This document shows positions 1-10,740 of a DNA stretch of 64,000 nucleotides, one piece after another. Where the stretch lies: the NCBI GenBank assembly GCA_034769895.1, contig CM068375.1:255295542-255359541 (forward strand), written 5' to 3'. The notes under the pieces are model-generated. The model did not search any database. It saw only the letters and a list, made by a program, of their open reading frames with translations, and had not been told where the DNA came from. Position numbers and translations under genes: made by a program. The DNA comes from Magicicada septendecula. Taxonomy: Eukaryota > Arthropoda > Insecta > Hemiptera > Cicadidae. Numbering within the stretch: the first letter of the stretch is position 1; every line of letters begins with the position of its first letter.

Positions 1-2
1 TC

Positions 3-350
3 ATTATGGTTGTAGATGAGTGTCTAGATTTAGAGAGGGACCTACAGCCGGTAAGTAATCAGCTGAGTAACTACTCTAGAGGCGATCAGCAAGAACCAAC
101 GTTCTACTCAAATAGAAGGAGAGATAATGAACGTATGAAAGAAAAAAGGTTTACCCCATATCCGGGTAATAAACCACAAAACCGACAGGAAGTGGAGGAT
201 AAAGGTAGAAGTCGAAGTGTAGAAAATAAATCTAATAAAGGGTATAAAGTGTGTAAAACAACTATAACCTCTACCGAGCAGCAACCGTCGACTAGTAAAA
301 TGAATACTGGAAACGGGAAACCACTGCAGGTAGAAAAGAAACAAAACTAA
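3..350 (+). CDS. gag: T unit 1: Gag C-terminal part (cut by window edge)
   Basis: This is the last about 115 residues of the Gag-like protein whose complete version lies at 5457-6350; they differ at only a few residues. The segment is basic and polar, rich in Arg, Lys, Asn and Ser, as expected for a nucleocapsid-like tail, but no CCHC zinc knuckle is visible. It begins inside the ORF because the window starts there. The stop at 348-350 overlaps the protease frame, which is open from 299, in the -1 register. Confidence 0.8.
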   Translation: MMVVDECLDLERDLQPVSNQLSNYSRGDQQEPTFYSNRRRDNERMKEKRFTPYPGNKPQNRQEVEDKGRSRSVENKSNKGYKVCKTTITSTEQQPSTSKMNTGNGKPLQVEKKQN

Positions 351-367
351 ACCTACCATTACCTGCA

Positions 368-835
368 GTGAAATCAAAGAAAACAGGTAAGAAGAACGTA
401 GCTAATAATATAAAACAAGTGAGCGATAGGGAGTTCTTGTTAAAAGAGACGCAAGAAGTGGGTAGAAACCATTATCCTGAATGTCCGGAAATAATTTGTA
501 AGATCAGTAATCTACTGGTAGGAGCGCTTATTGACACTGGCAGTGAAGTTACCTGTGTTAGCTCAAAGTTTGTAGATAATTATCAGTTGCAAAATTGTCC
601 CAGACTACCCGTAAAACATTGTAATATACAGGGAGCCAAAATGCAAAAGATAACTGAACAAATATATTTACCTGTCAGTATAAATGGTAACCAAACCCAA
701 ATAGTAGCTCTAATAGTCCCGAAACTCATTCATGATTGTATTATTGGGGTAGATACGTTGCTTGAATGGAAAGCAAAAATAAATTTTAAAAGAAATACCA
801 TTATGATGGAAATAAATGCTAATAAAATAAAGTAG
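368..835 (+). CDS. pro: T unit 1: retropepsin-like aspartic protease
   Basis: A 155-residue reading counted from a GTG at 368. The frame is open back to 299 and contains no obvious ATG start, so it is probably translated as an extension of Gag. The catalytic signature is ALIDTGSEVTCVS around residues 53-65, followed by a flap region and the C-terminal IIGVDTLLEW motif near residue 128, the second conserved retropepsin element. Such proteases cleave Gag and Pol polyproteins in the particle. The frame lies -1 relative to gag and +1 relative to the downstream pol frame. I see no canonical slippery heptamer in either overlap, so frameshifting versus inherited mutation is unresolved. Confidence 0.85.
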   Translation: MKSKKTGKKNVANNIKQVSDREFLLKETQEVGRNHYPECPEIICKISNLLVGALIDTGSEVTCVSSKFVDNYQLQNCPRLPVKHCNIQGAKMQKITEQIYLPVSINGNQTQIVALIVPKLIHDCIIGVDTLLEWKAKINFKRNTIMMEINANKIK

Positions 836-963
836 GTATTAAAGAGTTTAAGCATTGGAACTCGGTAAGTGTCGTAAAAGGGTATATAGAGAAACCTGTA
901 GTTGACGTTAGGAGTGACCAGCACTGTATTGATAATACTCTAGAAATCAATATTGGGACTGAG

Positions 964-2592
964 TTGAACAACGAGCAACAGAACAAAATTCAGCAACTCG
1001 TTGGTGAGTATAGTGATGTGTTCAGAACAGAGCCTGGAAGAGCTAGGTTCTATGAACATCAGTTGACACTAAATGAAAATGCATCATTAGTACAAAGGAC
1101 TTACCAAATCCCTCTACATTATAGAGATGAAGTGGAGAAAGAGATCCAACAAATGTTAGCGAATGGAGTTATAGAGAGAGCAAGTAGTCCCTATATAAAC
1201 CCTTTAGTAGCTGTCACCAACCCGAACGGGAGTATCCGATTATGCTTAGATGCTAGGAAGTTAAATTCTTTATTAGTACCAGATTTAGAGTGCGCTAGGA
1301 GTGTGGAAGAATTGTTTCAAAAATGTAATGGGGTTAAGTATATGACCAAACTAGACTTAACATCAGGTTTTTGGCAGATTCCCATCAGAACTTGTGATAG
1401 AAAGTATACGGCATTTTTGTATAAAAATAAGTGCTACCAATTTAAAGTGGAACCTTTTGGCCTGAGCACCAGCTTAGCAGCAATGGTAAGGTGTTTAGAC
1501 AGTGCCTTAGGTAATGAGGTAGAGAAATATACATTAGTGTTCGTAGATGATATTCTATGTGTATCACAAACATTCGAGGAGCACTTGAATCATTTAAAGA
1601 GTATTTTTGAAAAATTAAGATCAGCAAACATGACGCTGAATCTAAGTAAATTAGAGTTTGGTAAGGAGGAAATTAAGTTCTTAGGTCACCGAATCTCAGC
1701 GGAAGGCATAACCACGGACCCAGAGAAGGTAAAAGCCATACAAGAATTTCCTACTCCAAAGAACTGCAAGCAGCTAAAGTCATTTCTAGGTTTAGCTAAC
1801 TACTATCAAAAGTTTACAAGTAAATACGCGGGAAGTACTGTTCCATTGTTAAAGTTGTTAAATAAAGGTATTAATTGGAAGTGGACAAAGGACCACGATC
1901 AAGCACTGCAACAAGTGAAAAGTCTTTTTATAAATACTGTTGTATTAAATCATCCAAGAATAGGAGAAAGATTTTACTTGCAAACAGACGCCAGCAATAT
2001 TGCTATTGGAGCACACTTGTATCAGATCGATGAGAAGGGCCAAAAAGCGGTATTAGGATTCGTAAGTTGCACACTTAAAGGGGCAGAATTAACCTATTTC
2101 ACGACAGAAAAGGAGCTATTAGCAATAGTGCATAGCCTGTCAAAGTTTAGAAGTTATATTCTGGGTGCTAAACTTACTATAATCACCGACAATAAGGCGT
2201 TAGTGTTTTTATTAAAGTATAAATTGCTAGGTGCTCGTCTGACTCGTTGGATCTTGGCTATACAAGAGTATCAATTTGAAATACAGTATTGCAAAGCGAA
2301 AGACAACTTAGTAGCAGATGTACTCAGTAGAAATCCACCATTAGAAAACAACATGGAAACAGGTAATATTAAATGTAGTGGTAATGATATTGGTATTTAT
2401 GCGGTAAAACATATAACGAAACCTGAAGTAGTTAGACGACTCAAGGAAATATGGACTCATCAACAACAAGACCGTAGGATTAGTGTAGCTTGGAGGAGTG
2501 CAGTTACCAACTCCAAACCAGGATTTTCCATATACAACGGTAAGCTATATAAGCTGTGTTCCCGTAGGAGGAAGAATAAACAAAATTATTGA
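964..2592 (+). CDS. pol: T unit 1: reverse transcriptase-RNase H, no integrase
   Basis: The frame is open from 826, overlapping the end of pro, and no ATG marks the start; 964 is a TTG. The RT motifs are in order: LDARKLNSLL, KLDLTSGFWQIPI, the fingers/palm motif with EPFGLST (unit 2 has the usual VPFGL), then FVDDIL with the catalytic aspartates near residue 195. The thumb region and FLGHRIS follow. RNase H shows QTDAS, TEKELLAI and TDNKAL, and ends with ADVLSR. The protein stops about 70 residues later, before any HHCC zinc finger or DDE core. Typical Ty3/gypsy Pol continues for about 400 residues more as integrase, so this unit cannot supply its own integration enzyme. Confidence 0.92.
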   Translation: MNNEQQNKIQQLVGEYSDVFRTEPGRARFYEHQLTLNENASLVQRTYQIPLHYRDEVEKEIQQMLANGVIERASSPYINPLVAVTNPNGSIRLCLDARKLNSLLVPDLECARSVEELFQKCNGVKYMTKLDLTSGFWQIPIRTCDRKYTAFLYKNKCYQFKVEPFGLSTSLAAMVRCLDSALGNEVEKYTLVFVDDILCVSQTFEEHLNHLKSIFEKLRSANMTLNLSKLEFGKEEIKFLGHRISAEGITTDPEKVKAIQEFPTPKNCKQLKSFLGLANYYQKFTSKYAGSTVPLLKLLNKGINWKWTKDHDQALQQVKSLFINTVVLNHPRIGERFYLQTDASNIAIGAHLYQIDEKGQKAVLGFVSCTLKGAELTYFTTEKELLAIVHSLSKFRSYILGAKLTIITDNKALVFLLKYKLLGARLTRWILAIQEYQFEIQYCKAKDNLVADVLSRNPPLENNMETGNIKCSGNDIGIYAVKHITKPEVVRRLKEIWTHQQQDRRISVAWRSAVTNSKPGFSIYNGKLYKLCSRRRKNKQNY

Positions 2593-4558
2593 CCCATAAA
2601 GAAATAATAATTTGAGCCATAAGGTATGAGAGTCAAACCTGGTCAAATAAAATAAATAAATAATTGTTTTGAATCAATATTAATAATAATAAAAAAAAAT
2701 ATAATTTAAATAAATGTAGAATTTTTTGTTAAATTATTGACATTAATTAATCCAAAATGATGATTAAAAATGATCATATAAATTTCCAATATACCATGTT
2801 AGGTTAAGAAACATTGTAATCTTTAGTTATAAGATAGATGTAAGTAACATTGTATAAGTGCAAGGTTTGTGCGGGAAAAAGTGCTAAAGTAAATGTGTAA
2901 AAATTTTAATCAGTGTAAAACTGTACATTAAAAAAAAAAATTAATGATTTAAATAATCAATTTTTTTTATACCGAGTGGGGGTATATATAACGATTCATA
3001 ATAGCGTCCTATCAGAGCGTTATATGAAAGCTATAGACGGTACGAGTGTAACGCCGTAAGAAAGAGGGAGAGCGTATAATCGCAGCCATCTCACTCTAAC
3101 CACGTCACTGCTACAATAGAATCCAGTTCAAACAGGTAATTTTACTCAAAGCGAATTATCAGTTCAACCTGCAATAACTTCAAAAGTTGTAAATATACGG
3201 CAATTCTGAAAACAGCATTGTATTCAGCAAGAAAAGCTTTATAAGTAGCCGCAAGCTCAGTTAATATAATTAACAAATAAAGAAGTTATACGGATGATGC
3301 ACGCCAACAGGAATAACGAGAGAATTATGCTAAGTAGGAATAAGGTGTTTTCACACACACACAGATAAAGACCTAAGCAACAATATTCTGTGGTCAGATC
3401 TTCGGAAACACATTTGCAAATACCTGTAATCAATCGATTTGCAAATACAGGAAGTACGATTTTGACAAGAATTTCTCTGCCATTTGAAACCTGACACAGT
3501 GTGTTTGACCGACTTGTTCGAGATTGTCGAAACTGGAAAAAAGCATGATTTATTTGTACAACCAATCAGCAGCCCGTATTTAAAACTGAAGCCAGCTCAA
3601 AGCGAGGGGTAGCATCACTCTTCGTTCGGTACTTAAACACACTAGACGTGTATAATTCACATACAGAAATTTTTATATTACACAACAGTGCAAATTTAAG
3701 TTCTAAATCGAGAAGTAGTCCGCAGTGTAGATGAATTAACGACATTCAATAACACTAGCTGCATAAAACAACCGTTAATTAATTAATTAGTTAATTAATT
3801 AATCCATCAGCCGTGAAGGACCTGTGCTACAGAAGGCTACAGCATCTGTAATTGCCAGGGCATCTTCAACAGCATTGATCAATCCATTCTTATGTGCAAC
3901 ACCATCGAAAGGAGGACCTCTACAGATTCATATCTTCGGTCAACACATCAAAACAGTAAGAAATAGATTCATTGATCAATGATATAAGCGCTAAACAAAT
4001 AATAAAACAATAAACAATTTAAAAAAGACACTAAGAAAAGCACACATTGTATTGTAACTATAAGATTAGTTCTAATATAGGATAGGAGTGTTGAATGAAA
4101 AGTGGTGTGTAGTATTGGACGTGCAAATTATTGCAGACCTGTTCTTTAGCACTGGTTTGGGAGATAGAAATCTCTTAATCAAACCAGATAAGAGCTATAG
4201 GTCGTTTGAGCGTCTTTATCATTACTTTCCACAGTCACTCAATAATTATAAGGTTAGGGTATAATTAAGTCCTACCATTAATAATTTAAAGTTTAAAAAT
4301 CATTGATTAAAACATTAAATATAATAATCAAGCAAATCTTAAAGTGTTATTTGTAACGATTCCCCTTGAAAACCACAATCACTGAACGAATCCTGAGAAA
4401 GAGTGTCTCCATGCGCTGAGCTAAGCTGAAACCGTGTCATTTGTATCTGGGATTTGTTCTGGCGCCCAGGTAAAGTAATATCACGGGTAAGTAAAGTTTT
4501 ATCTAACATCACAAATATTAGATAATTGTGTTAGACGAAAGGGAGCGTAGTGTAGATT
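2593..4558 (+). repeat. T unit 1: noncoding 3' region and shared LTR block
   Basis: No ORF of note occurs between the pol stop and the primer binding site. Purine-rich candidates for a polypurine tract are the G-run near 2975-2985 (gtgggggtata) and the AAGAAAGAGGGAGAG run near 3060. The LTR should start just after one of these and end just before 4559, giving about 1.5 kb. The exact edges are unresolved because the array contains no isolated copy to show them. An AATTAATT-type palindromic run lies near 3775-3805, and AATAAA signals occur around 2646 and 4000. Confidence 0.6.
3562..3620 (+). promoter_or_regulatory. T LTR core promoter candidate
   Basis: CCAAT at 3562-3566 is followed by TATTTAAA at 3577-3584 and an insect-initiator-like ATCACTC at 3614-3620. 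The same set repeats in the second unit (TATTTAAA at 9574-9581). The TATA-to-Inr spacing is slightly longer than the usual 30 bases. It sits mid-block, as a U3/R boundary should. Confidence 0.5.
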
Positions 4559-4576
4559 TGGCGGCCAACGTGGGGC
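4559..4576 (+). other. Primer binding site, T unit 1-2 junction
   Basis: TGGCGGCCAACGTGGGGC differs at one base from TGGCGCCCAACGTGGGGC, the complement of the 3' end of a lysine tRNA (the tRNA-Lys1,2 site used by several retroelements). It lies about 170 bases upstream of the gag ATG, where a minus-strand primer site belongs, and marks the downstream end of the LTR. The same sequence recurs at 10556. Confidence 0.75.
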
Positions 4577-4743
4577 TCGATTAAACACAAAATTATATAA
4601 ATAAAGTTATATAATTTGGCTTTGCTTTTACCCAAGTGATAGTTAAATTGTAATATTAATAAATTAGAAAAGAAAGTGGAATTCAAGGTTACAAATAACA
4701 GTAAATAATTGTTAATTTAATTTGTTAATAATAAATTGTAAAA

Positions 4744-5472
4744 ATGGCTAAATCATCATCTGTAGATATGGCAGCAATTGAGCAACTGTTTAAACAGTTG
4801 ACCACTAAAATGGATGAAAATAAGAGTCAATTGTCTAGTGAAATAAAAGATACTAATAATAAAATCGAAATTACTAATAGTAAAATTGAAAGTACAAGTA
4901 GTCAATTAAATAGTAAAATTGATGAAAATAATAAAAGTTTAGAAGAAAGTAATCAAAAATTAATAACAGATGTTAATAATAAAATTGAACAAACTAATAA
5001 ATATTTGTCCAGTGAAATGAAACAAATAAATGAAAATTTGTGTAGCCAAATAGAACAAAGTAGTAAAGAGACTACATTTAAAATAGACGAAGAAATAGCA
5101 AATTTAGCTATTAACCTAGCTGGTAAAATAGATGAGAGTAATAATAGATTTGATAAGCATACCGAAGAGGTTAAAACTACCTTAGAAGAATTTAGAAAAC
5201 AAGTAAACACTAATTTTCGCCGTCAAGACGAAAAGCTAAATAAATTTGGAAATGAATTACATGAAAGGTTAGAACAAAAAGTAACCCTCATTAATCAACA
5301 ATTCAGTGAAGTAACTGCTGAATTAAAAACACAATCGCTTCTAAATAAAGAAGAAATCCAAAATATTAGGGAAGAGTGTACCCAACTGGGTGTAAATATT
5401 AATGAAGTTAAGAAACAGGTAGAGAGTAAGGCTACAGTGACGAAGTACATAAAAAGGTGGAACAACAGTTAA
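4744..5472 (+). CDS. gag: T: N-terminal coiled-coil Gag ORF
   Basis: A 242-residue ORF with a good ATG context (aaaaATGG). It is almost entirely a long coiled coil: repeating KIDE/SKIE/NNKIE heptads run from about residue 20 to 235, with no cysteines of note. Coiled-coil N-terminal domains before the capsid-like domain are known in several Gag proteins, where they drive multimerisation. The stop lies 15 bases past the start of the next ORF, which is in the -1 frame. The frames overlap from 5430 to 5472, where an A-run (ATAAAAAGG) would permit P-site slippage but is not a classic X XXY YYZ site. The identical arrangement in both units could mean programmed frameshifting or a shared old indel. 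Confidence 0.8.
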   Translation: MAKSSSVDMAAIEQLFKQLTTKMDENKSQLSSEIKDTNNKIEITNSKIESTSSQLNSKIDENNKSLEESNQKLITDVNNKIEQTNKYLSSEMKQINENLCSQIEQSSKETTFKIDEEIANLAINLAGKIDESNNRFDKHTEEVKTTLEEFRKQVNTNFRRQDEKLNKFGNELHERLEQKVTLINQQFSEVTAELKTQSLLNKEEIQNIREECTQLGVNINEVKKQVESKATVTKYIKRWNNS

Positions 5473-6350
5473 AGGTAATGCGGGAGGATCTGACTAAAGC
5501 AATGAAGTCACAGCAAACCAAAGTAGTGAGGTGTGGCGGCTATAAGGAAGAACCGGAAAACTTTGCATTTGCAGGTAACCCACATGAGAATCCTGTGGAA
5601 TTCCTAAAGCTGTTTGAAGGGTATGTAACTCGTGTAAATCCACTGATGGACGACGAGGATAAGAAGGACATGTTAGGCCGATTTCTCAAGAATTGGGCAG
5701 GTACGTGGTGGAAAGTCATCTCAGACAGAGTCCAAACCTACTCAGACTTCAGAGAAAAATTCCTTGCACAGTACTGGAATGTTCAGGTACAAAGAAGGGT
5801 ACGCGGTCATTTAGAATTTGGTAAGTATCACCCGTCAATGAATATGACAACTACCAATTATGTGCTTAATGTAATGGCGCAAGTTAAACATCTAACACCA
5901 CCAATAGAAGAGAGAGACCTAGTATATAAGCTAGCGCATCATTTCCCAGAACGCAGTAGAGTAGCAACCACAACTAGAGGAGTGGATACTTTAGAAAAGT
6001 TCATTATGGTTGTAGATGAGTGTCTAGATTTAGAGAGGGACCTACAGCCGGTAAGTAATCAGCTGAGTAACTACTCTAGAGGCGATCAGCAAGAACCAAC
6101 GTTCTACTCAAATAGAAGGAGAGATAATGAACGTATGAAAGAAAAAAGGTTTACCCCATATCCGGGTAATAAACCACAAAACCGACAGGAAGTGGAGGAT
6201 AAAGGTAGAAGTCAAAGTGTAGAAAATAAATCTAGTAAAGGGTATAAAGTGTGTAAAACAACTATAACCTCTACCGAGCAGCAACCGTCGACTAGTAAAA
6301 TGAATACCGGAAACGGGAAACCACTGCAGGTAGAAAAGAAACAAAACTAA
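5457..6350 (+). CDS. gag: T unit 2: Gag with Retrotrans_gag (capsid-like) domain
   Basis: 297 residues counted from a GTG; the frame is open from 5430. Residues about 30-190 match the Retrotrans_gag family by pattern: an F.GNP.ENP.EFL start, FLKNWAGTWWK in the middle, a Y..F...FL.QYWN..VQ helix, then FGKYHPS and LTPPIEERDLVYKLAHHFP. The basic tail after residue 200 lacks a CCHC knuckle. In the particle this domain forms the capsid shell. The ORF joins to the coiled-coil ORF upstream in the -1 register. Its last part duplicates bases 3-350. Confidence 0.88.
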   Translation: MEQQLKVMREDLTKAMKSQQTKVVRCGGYKEEPENFAFAGNPHENPVEFLKLFEGYVTRVNPLMDDEDKKDMLGRFLKNWAGTWWKVISDRVQTYSDFREKFLAQYWNVQVQRRVRGHLEFGKYHPSMNMTTTNYVLNVMAQVKHLTPPIEERDLVYKLAHHFPERSRVATTTRGVDTLEKFIMVVDECLDLERDLQPVSNQLSNYSRGDQQEPTFYSNRRRDNERMKEKRFTPYPGNKPQNRQEVEDKGRSQSVENKSSKGYKVCKTTITSTEQQPSTSKMNTGNGKPLQVEKKQN

Positions 6351-6367
6351 ACCTACCATTACCTGCA

Positions 6368-6835
6368 GTGAAATCAAAGAAAACAGGTAAGAAGAACGTA
6401 GCTAATAATATAAAACAAGTGAGCGATAGGGAGTTCTTGTTAAAAGAGGAGCAAGAAGTGGGTAGAAACCATTATCCTGAATGTCCGGAAATAATTTGTA
6501 AGATCAGTAATCTACTGGTAGGAGCGCTTATTGACACTGGCAGTGAAGTTACCTGTGTTAGCTCAAAGTTTGTAGATAATTATCAGTTGCGAAATTGTCC
6601 CAGACTACCCGTAAAACATTGTAATATACAGGGAGCCAAAATGCAAAAGATAACTGAACAAATATATTTACCTGTCAGTATAAATGGTAACCAAACCCAA
6701 ATAGTAGCTCTAATAGTCCCAAAACTCATTCATGATTGTATTATTGGGGTAGATACGTTGCTTGAATGGAAAGCAAAAATAAATTTTAAAAGAAATACCA
6801 TTATGATGGAAATAAATGCTAATAAAATAAAGTAG
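6368..6835 (+). CDS. pro: T unit 2: retropepsin-like aspartic protease
   Basis: Same length and structure as the copy at 368-835, with the IDTGSEVT active site and IIGVDTLLEW intact. Only two or three residues differ (for example Thr-Gln to Glu-Glu near residue 28 and Gln to Arg in the LQNC/LRNC segment). It has no ATG start and is presumably expressed as part of a Gag-Pro fusion. Confidence 0.85.
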   Translation: MKSKKTGKKNVANNIKQVSDREFLLKEEQEVGRNHYPECPEIICKISNLLVGALIDTGSEVTCVSSKFVDNYQLRNCPRLPVKHCNIQGAKMQKITEQIYLPVSINGNQTQIVALIVPKLIHDCIIGVDTLLEWKAKINFKRNTIMMEINANKIK

Positions 6836-6963
6836 GTATTAAAGAGTTTAAGCATTGGAACTCGGTAAGTGTCGTAAAAGGGTATATAGAGAAACCTGTA
6901 GTTGACGTTAGGAGTGACCAGCACTGTATTGATAATACTCTAGAAATCAATATTGGGACTGAG

Positions 6964-7731
6964 TTGAACAACGAGCAACAGAACAAAATTCAGCAACTCG
7001 TTGGTGAGTATAGTGATGTGTTCAGAACAGAGCCTGGAAGAGGTAGGTTCTATGAACATCAGTTGACACTAAATGAAAATGCATCATTAGTACAAAGGAC
7101 TTACCAAATCCCTCTACATTATAGAGATGAAGTGGAGAAAGAGATGCAACAAATGTTAGCGAATGGAGTTATAGAGAGAGCAAGTAGTCCCTATATAAAC
7201 CCTTTAGTAGTTGTCACCAACCCGAACGGGAGTATCCGATTATGCTTAGATGCTAGGAAGTTAAATTCTTTATTAGTACCAGATTACGAGTGCGCTAGGA
7301 GTGTGGAAGAATTGTTTCAAAAATGTAATGGGGTTAAGTATATGACCAAACTAGACTTAACATCAGGTTTTTGGCAGATTCCCATCAGAACTTGTGATAG
7401 AAAGTATACGGCATTTTTGTATAAAAATAAGTGCTACCAATTTAAAGTGGTACCTTTTGGCCTGAGCACCAGCTTAGCAGCAATGGTGAGGTGTTTAGAC
7501 AGTGCCTTAGGTAATGAGGTAGAGAAATATACATTAGTGTTCGTAGATGATATTCTATGTGTATCACAAACATTCGAGGAGCACTTGAAACATTTAAAGA
7601 GTATTTTTGAAAAATTGAGATCAGCAAACATGACGCTGAATCTAAGGAAATCAGAGTTTGGTAAGGAGGAAATTAAGTTCTTAGGTCACCGAATCTCAGC
7701 GGAAGGCATAACACGGACCCAGAGAAGGTAA
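6964..7731 (+). pseudogene. pol: T unit 2: reverse transcriptase part, frameshifted
   Basis: This is the RT half of pol with intact motifs, including the usual VVPFGL and FVDDIL. Near 7711 one C is missing from the run that reads ataaccacgg in unit 1 and ataacacgg here. The frame then ends at 7731. The remaining thumb/connection and RNase H continue in another frame. This break is private to unit 2, so it is younger than the duplication. Confidence 0.88.
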
Positions 7732-7844
7732 AAGCCATACAAGAATTTCCTACTCCAAAGAACTGCAAGCAGCTAAAGTCATTTCTAGGTTTAGCTAACT
7801 ACTATCAAAAGTTTACAAGTAAATACGCGGGAAGTACTGTTCCA

Positions 7845-8591
7845 TTGTTAAAGTTGTTAAATAAAGGTATTAATTGGAAGTGGACAAAGGACCACGATGA
7901 AGCACTGCAACAAGTGAAAAGTCTTTTTATAAATACTGTTGTATTAAATCATCCAAGAATAGGAGAAAGATTTTACTTGCAAACGGACGCCAGCAATATT
8001 GCTATTGGAGCACACTTGTATCAGATCGATGAGAAGGGCCAAAAAGCGGTATTAGGATTCGTAAGTCGCACACTTAAAGGGGCAGAATTAACCTATTTCA
8101 CGACAGAAAAGGAGCTATTAGCAATAGTGCATAGCCTGTCAAAGTTTAGAAGTTATATTCTGGGTGCTAAACTTACTATAATCACCGACAATAAGGCGTT
8201 AGTGTTTTTATTAAAGTGTAAATTGCTAGGTGCTCGTCTGACTCGTTGGATCTTGGCTATACAAGAGTATCAATTTGAAATACAGTATTGCAAAGCGAAA
8301 GACAACTTAGTAGCAGATGTACTCAGTAGAAATGCACCATTAGAAAACAACATGGAAACAGGTAATATTAAATGTAGTGGTAATGATATTGGTATTTATG
8401 CGGTAAAACATATAACGAAACCTGAAGTAGTTAGACGACTCAAGGAAATATGGACTCTTCAACAACAAGACCCTAGGATTAGTGTAGCTTGGAGGAGTGC
8501 AGTTACCAACTCCAAACCAGGATTTTCCATATACAACGGTAAGCTATATAAGCTGTGTTCCCATAGGAGGAAGAATAAACAAAATTATTGA
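7845..8591 (+). pseudogene. pol: T unit 2: RNase H part of pol
   Basis: Continuation of pol after the one-base deletion; the frame is open from about 7712, and 7845 is simply the first start-like codon. QTDAS, TEKELLAI, TDNKAL and ADVLSR are all present. As in unit 1, it stops with no integrase. Confidence 0.85.
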
Positions 8592-10555
8592 CCCATAAGG
8601 AAATAATAATTTGAGCCATAAGGTATGAGAGTCAAACCTGGTCAAATAAAATAAATAAATAATTGTTTTGAATCAATATTAATAATAATAAAAAAAATAT
8701 TATTTAAATAAATGTAGAATTTTTTGTTAAATTATTGACATTAATTAATCCAAAATGATGATTAAAAATGATCATATAAATTTCCAATATACCATGTTAG
8801 GTTAAGAAACATTGTAATCTTTAGTTATAAGATAGATGTAAGTAACATTGTATAAGTGCAAGGTTTGTGCGGGAAAAAGTGCTAAAGTAAATGTGTAAAA
8901 ATTTTAATCAGTGTAAAACTGTAAATTTAAAAAAAAATTAATGATTTAAATAATCAATTTTTTTTATACCAAGTGGGGGTATATATAACGATTCATAATA
9001 GCGTCCTATCAGAGCGTTATATGAAAGCTATAGACGGTACGAGTGTAACGCCGTAAGAAAGAGGGAGAGCGTATAATCGCAGCCATCTCGCTCTAACCAC
9101 GTCACTGCTACAATAGAATCCAGTTCAAACAGGTAATTTTACTCAAAGCGAATTATCAGTTCAACCTGCAATAACTTCAAAAGTTGTAAATATACGGCAA
9201 TTCTGAAAACACCATTGTATTCAGCAAGAAAAGCTTTATAAGTAGCCGCAAGCTCAGTTAATATAATTAACAAATAAAGAAGTTATACGGATGATGCACG
9301 CCAACAGGAATAACGAGAGAATTATGCTAAGTAGGAATAAGGTGTTTTCACACACACACAGATAAAGACCTAAGCAACAATATTCTGTGGTCAGATCTTC
9401 GGAAACACATTTGCAAATACCTGTAATCAATCGATTTGCAAATACAGGAAGTACGATTTTGACAAGAATTTCTCTGCCGTTTGAAACCTGTCACAGTGTG
9501 TTTGACCGACTTGTTCGAGATTGTCGAAACTGGAAAAAAGCATGATTTATTTGTACAACCAATCAGCAGCCCGTATTTAAAACTGAAGCCAGCTCAAAGC
9601 GAGGGGTAGCATCACTCTTCGTTCGGTACTTAAACACACTAGACGTGTATAATTCACATACAGAAATTTTTATATTACACAACAGTGCAAATTTAAGTTC
9701 TAAATCGAGAAGTAGTCCGCAGTATAGATGAATTAACAACATTCAATAACACTAGCTGCATAAAACAACCGTTAATTAATTAATTAGTTAATTAATTAAT
9801 CCATCAGCCGTGAAGGACCTGTGCTACAGAAGGCTACAGCATCTGTAATTGCCAGGGCATCTTCAACAGCATTGATCAATCCATTCTTATGTGCAACACC
9901 ATCGAAAGGAGGACCTCTACAGATTCATATCTTCGGTCAACACATCAAAACAGTAAGAAATTGATTCATTGATCAATGATATAAGCGCTAAACAAATAAT
10001 ACAACAATAAACAATTTAAAAAAGACACTAAGAAAAGCACACATTGTATGGTAACTATAAGATTAGTTCTAATATAGGATAGGAGTGTTGAATGAAAAGT
10101 GGTGTGTAGTATTGGACGTGCAAATTATTGCAGACCTGTTCTTTAGCACTGGTTTGGGAGATAGAAATCTCTTAATCAAACCAGATAAGAGCTATAGGTC
10201 GTTTGAGCGTCTTTATCATTACTTTCCACAGTCACTCAATAATTATAAGGTTAGGGTATAATTAAGTCCTACCATTAATAATTTAAAGTTTAAAAATCAT
10301 TGATTAAAACATTAAATATAATAATCAAGCAAATCTTAAAGTGTTATTTGTAACGATTCCCCTTGAAAACCACAATCACTGAACGAATCCTGAGAAAGAG
10401 TGTCTCCATGTGCTGAGCTAAGCTGAAACCGTGTCATTTGTATCTGGGATTTTTTCTGGCGCCCAGGTAAAGTAATATCACGGGTAAGTAAAGTTTTATC
10501 TAACATCACAAATATTAGATAATTGTGTTAGACGAAAGGGAGCGTAGTGTAGATT
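8592..10555 (+). repeat. T unit 2: noncoding 3' region and LTR block
   Basis: Near-identical copy of 2593-4558, with small indels in the A-rich stretch near 8690-8935. It contains the same CCAAT, TATTTAAA (9574-9581) and Inr-like bases, and the same absence of any integrase-like reading frame. Confidence 0.6.
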
Positions 10556-10573
10556 TGGCGGCCAACGTGGGGC
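10556..10573 (+). other. Primer binding site, T unit 2-3 junction
   Basis: Same 18 bases as at 4559-4576, again one mismatch from a tRNA-Lys complement. The mismatch is shared, so it was fixed before duplication or is tolerated. Confidence 0.75.
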
Positions 10574-10740
10574 TCGATTAAACACAGAATTATATAAATA
10601 AAGTTATATAATTTGGCGTTGCTTTTACCCAAGTGATAGTTAAATTGTAATATTAATAAATTAGAAAAGAAAGTGGAATTCAAGGTTACAAATAACAGTA
10701 AATAATTGTTAATTTAATTTGTTAATAATAAATTGTAAAA

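Noticed and set aside
6108..6377. Minus-strand ORF opposite gag
   Set aside because: Shadow of the gag/pro coding sequence; the same shadow appears at 108-377.
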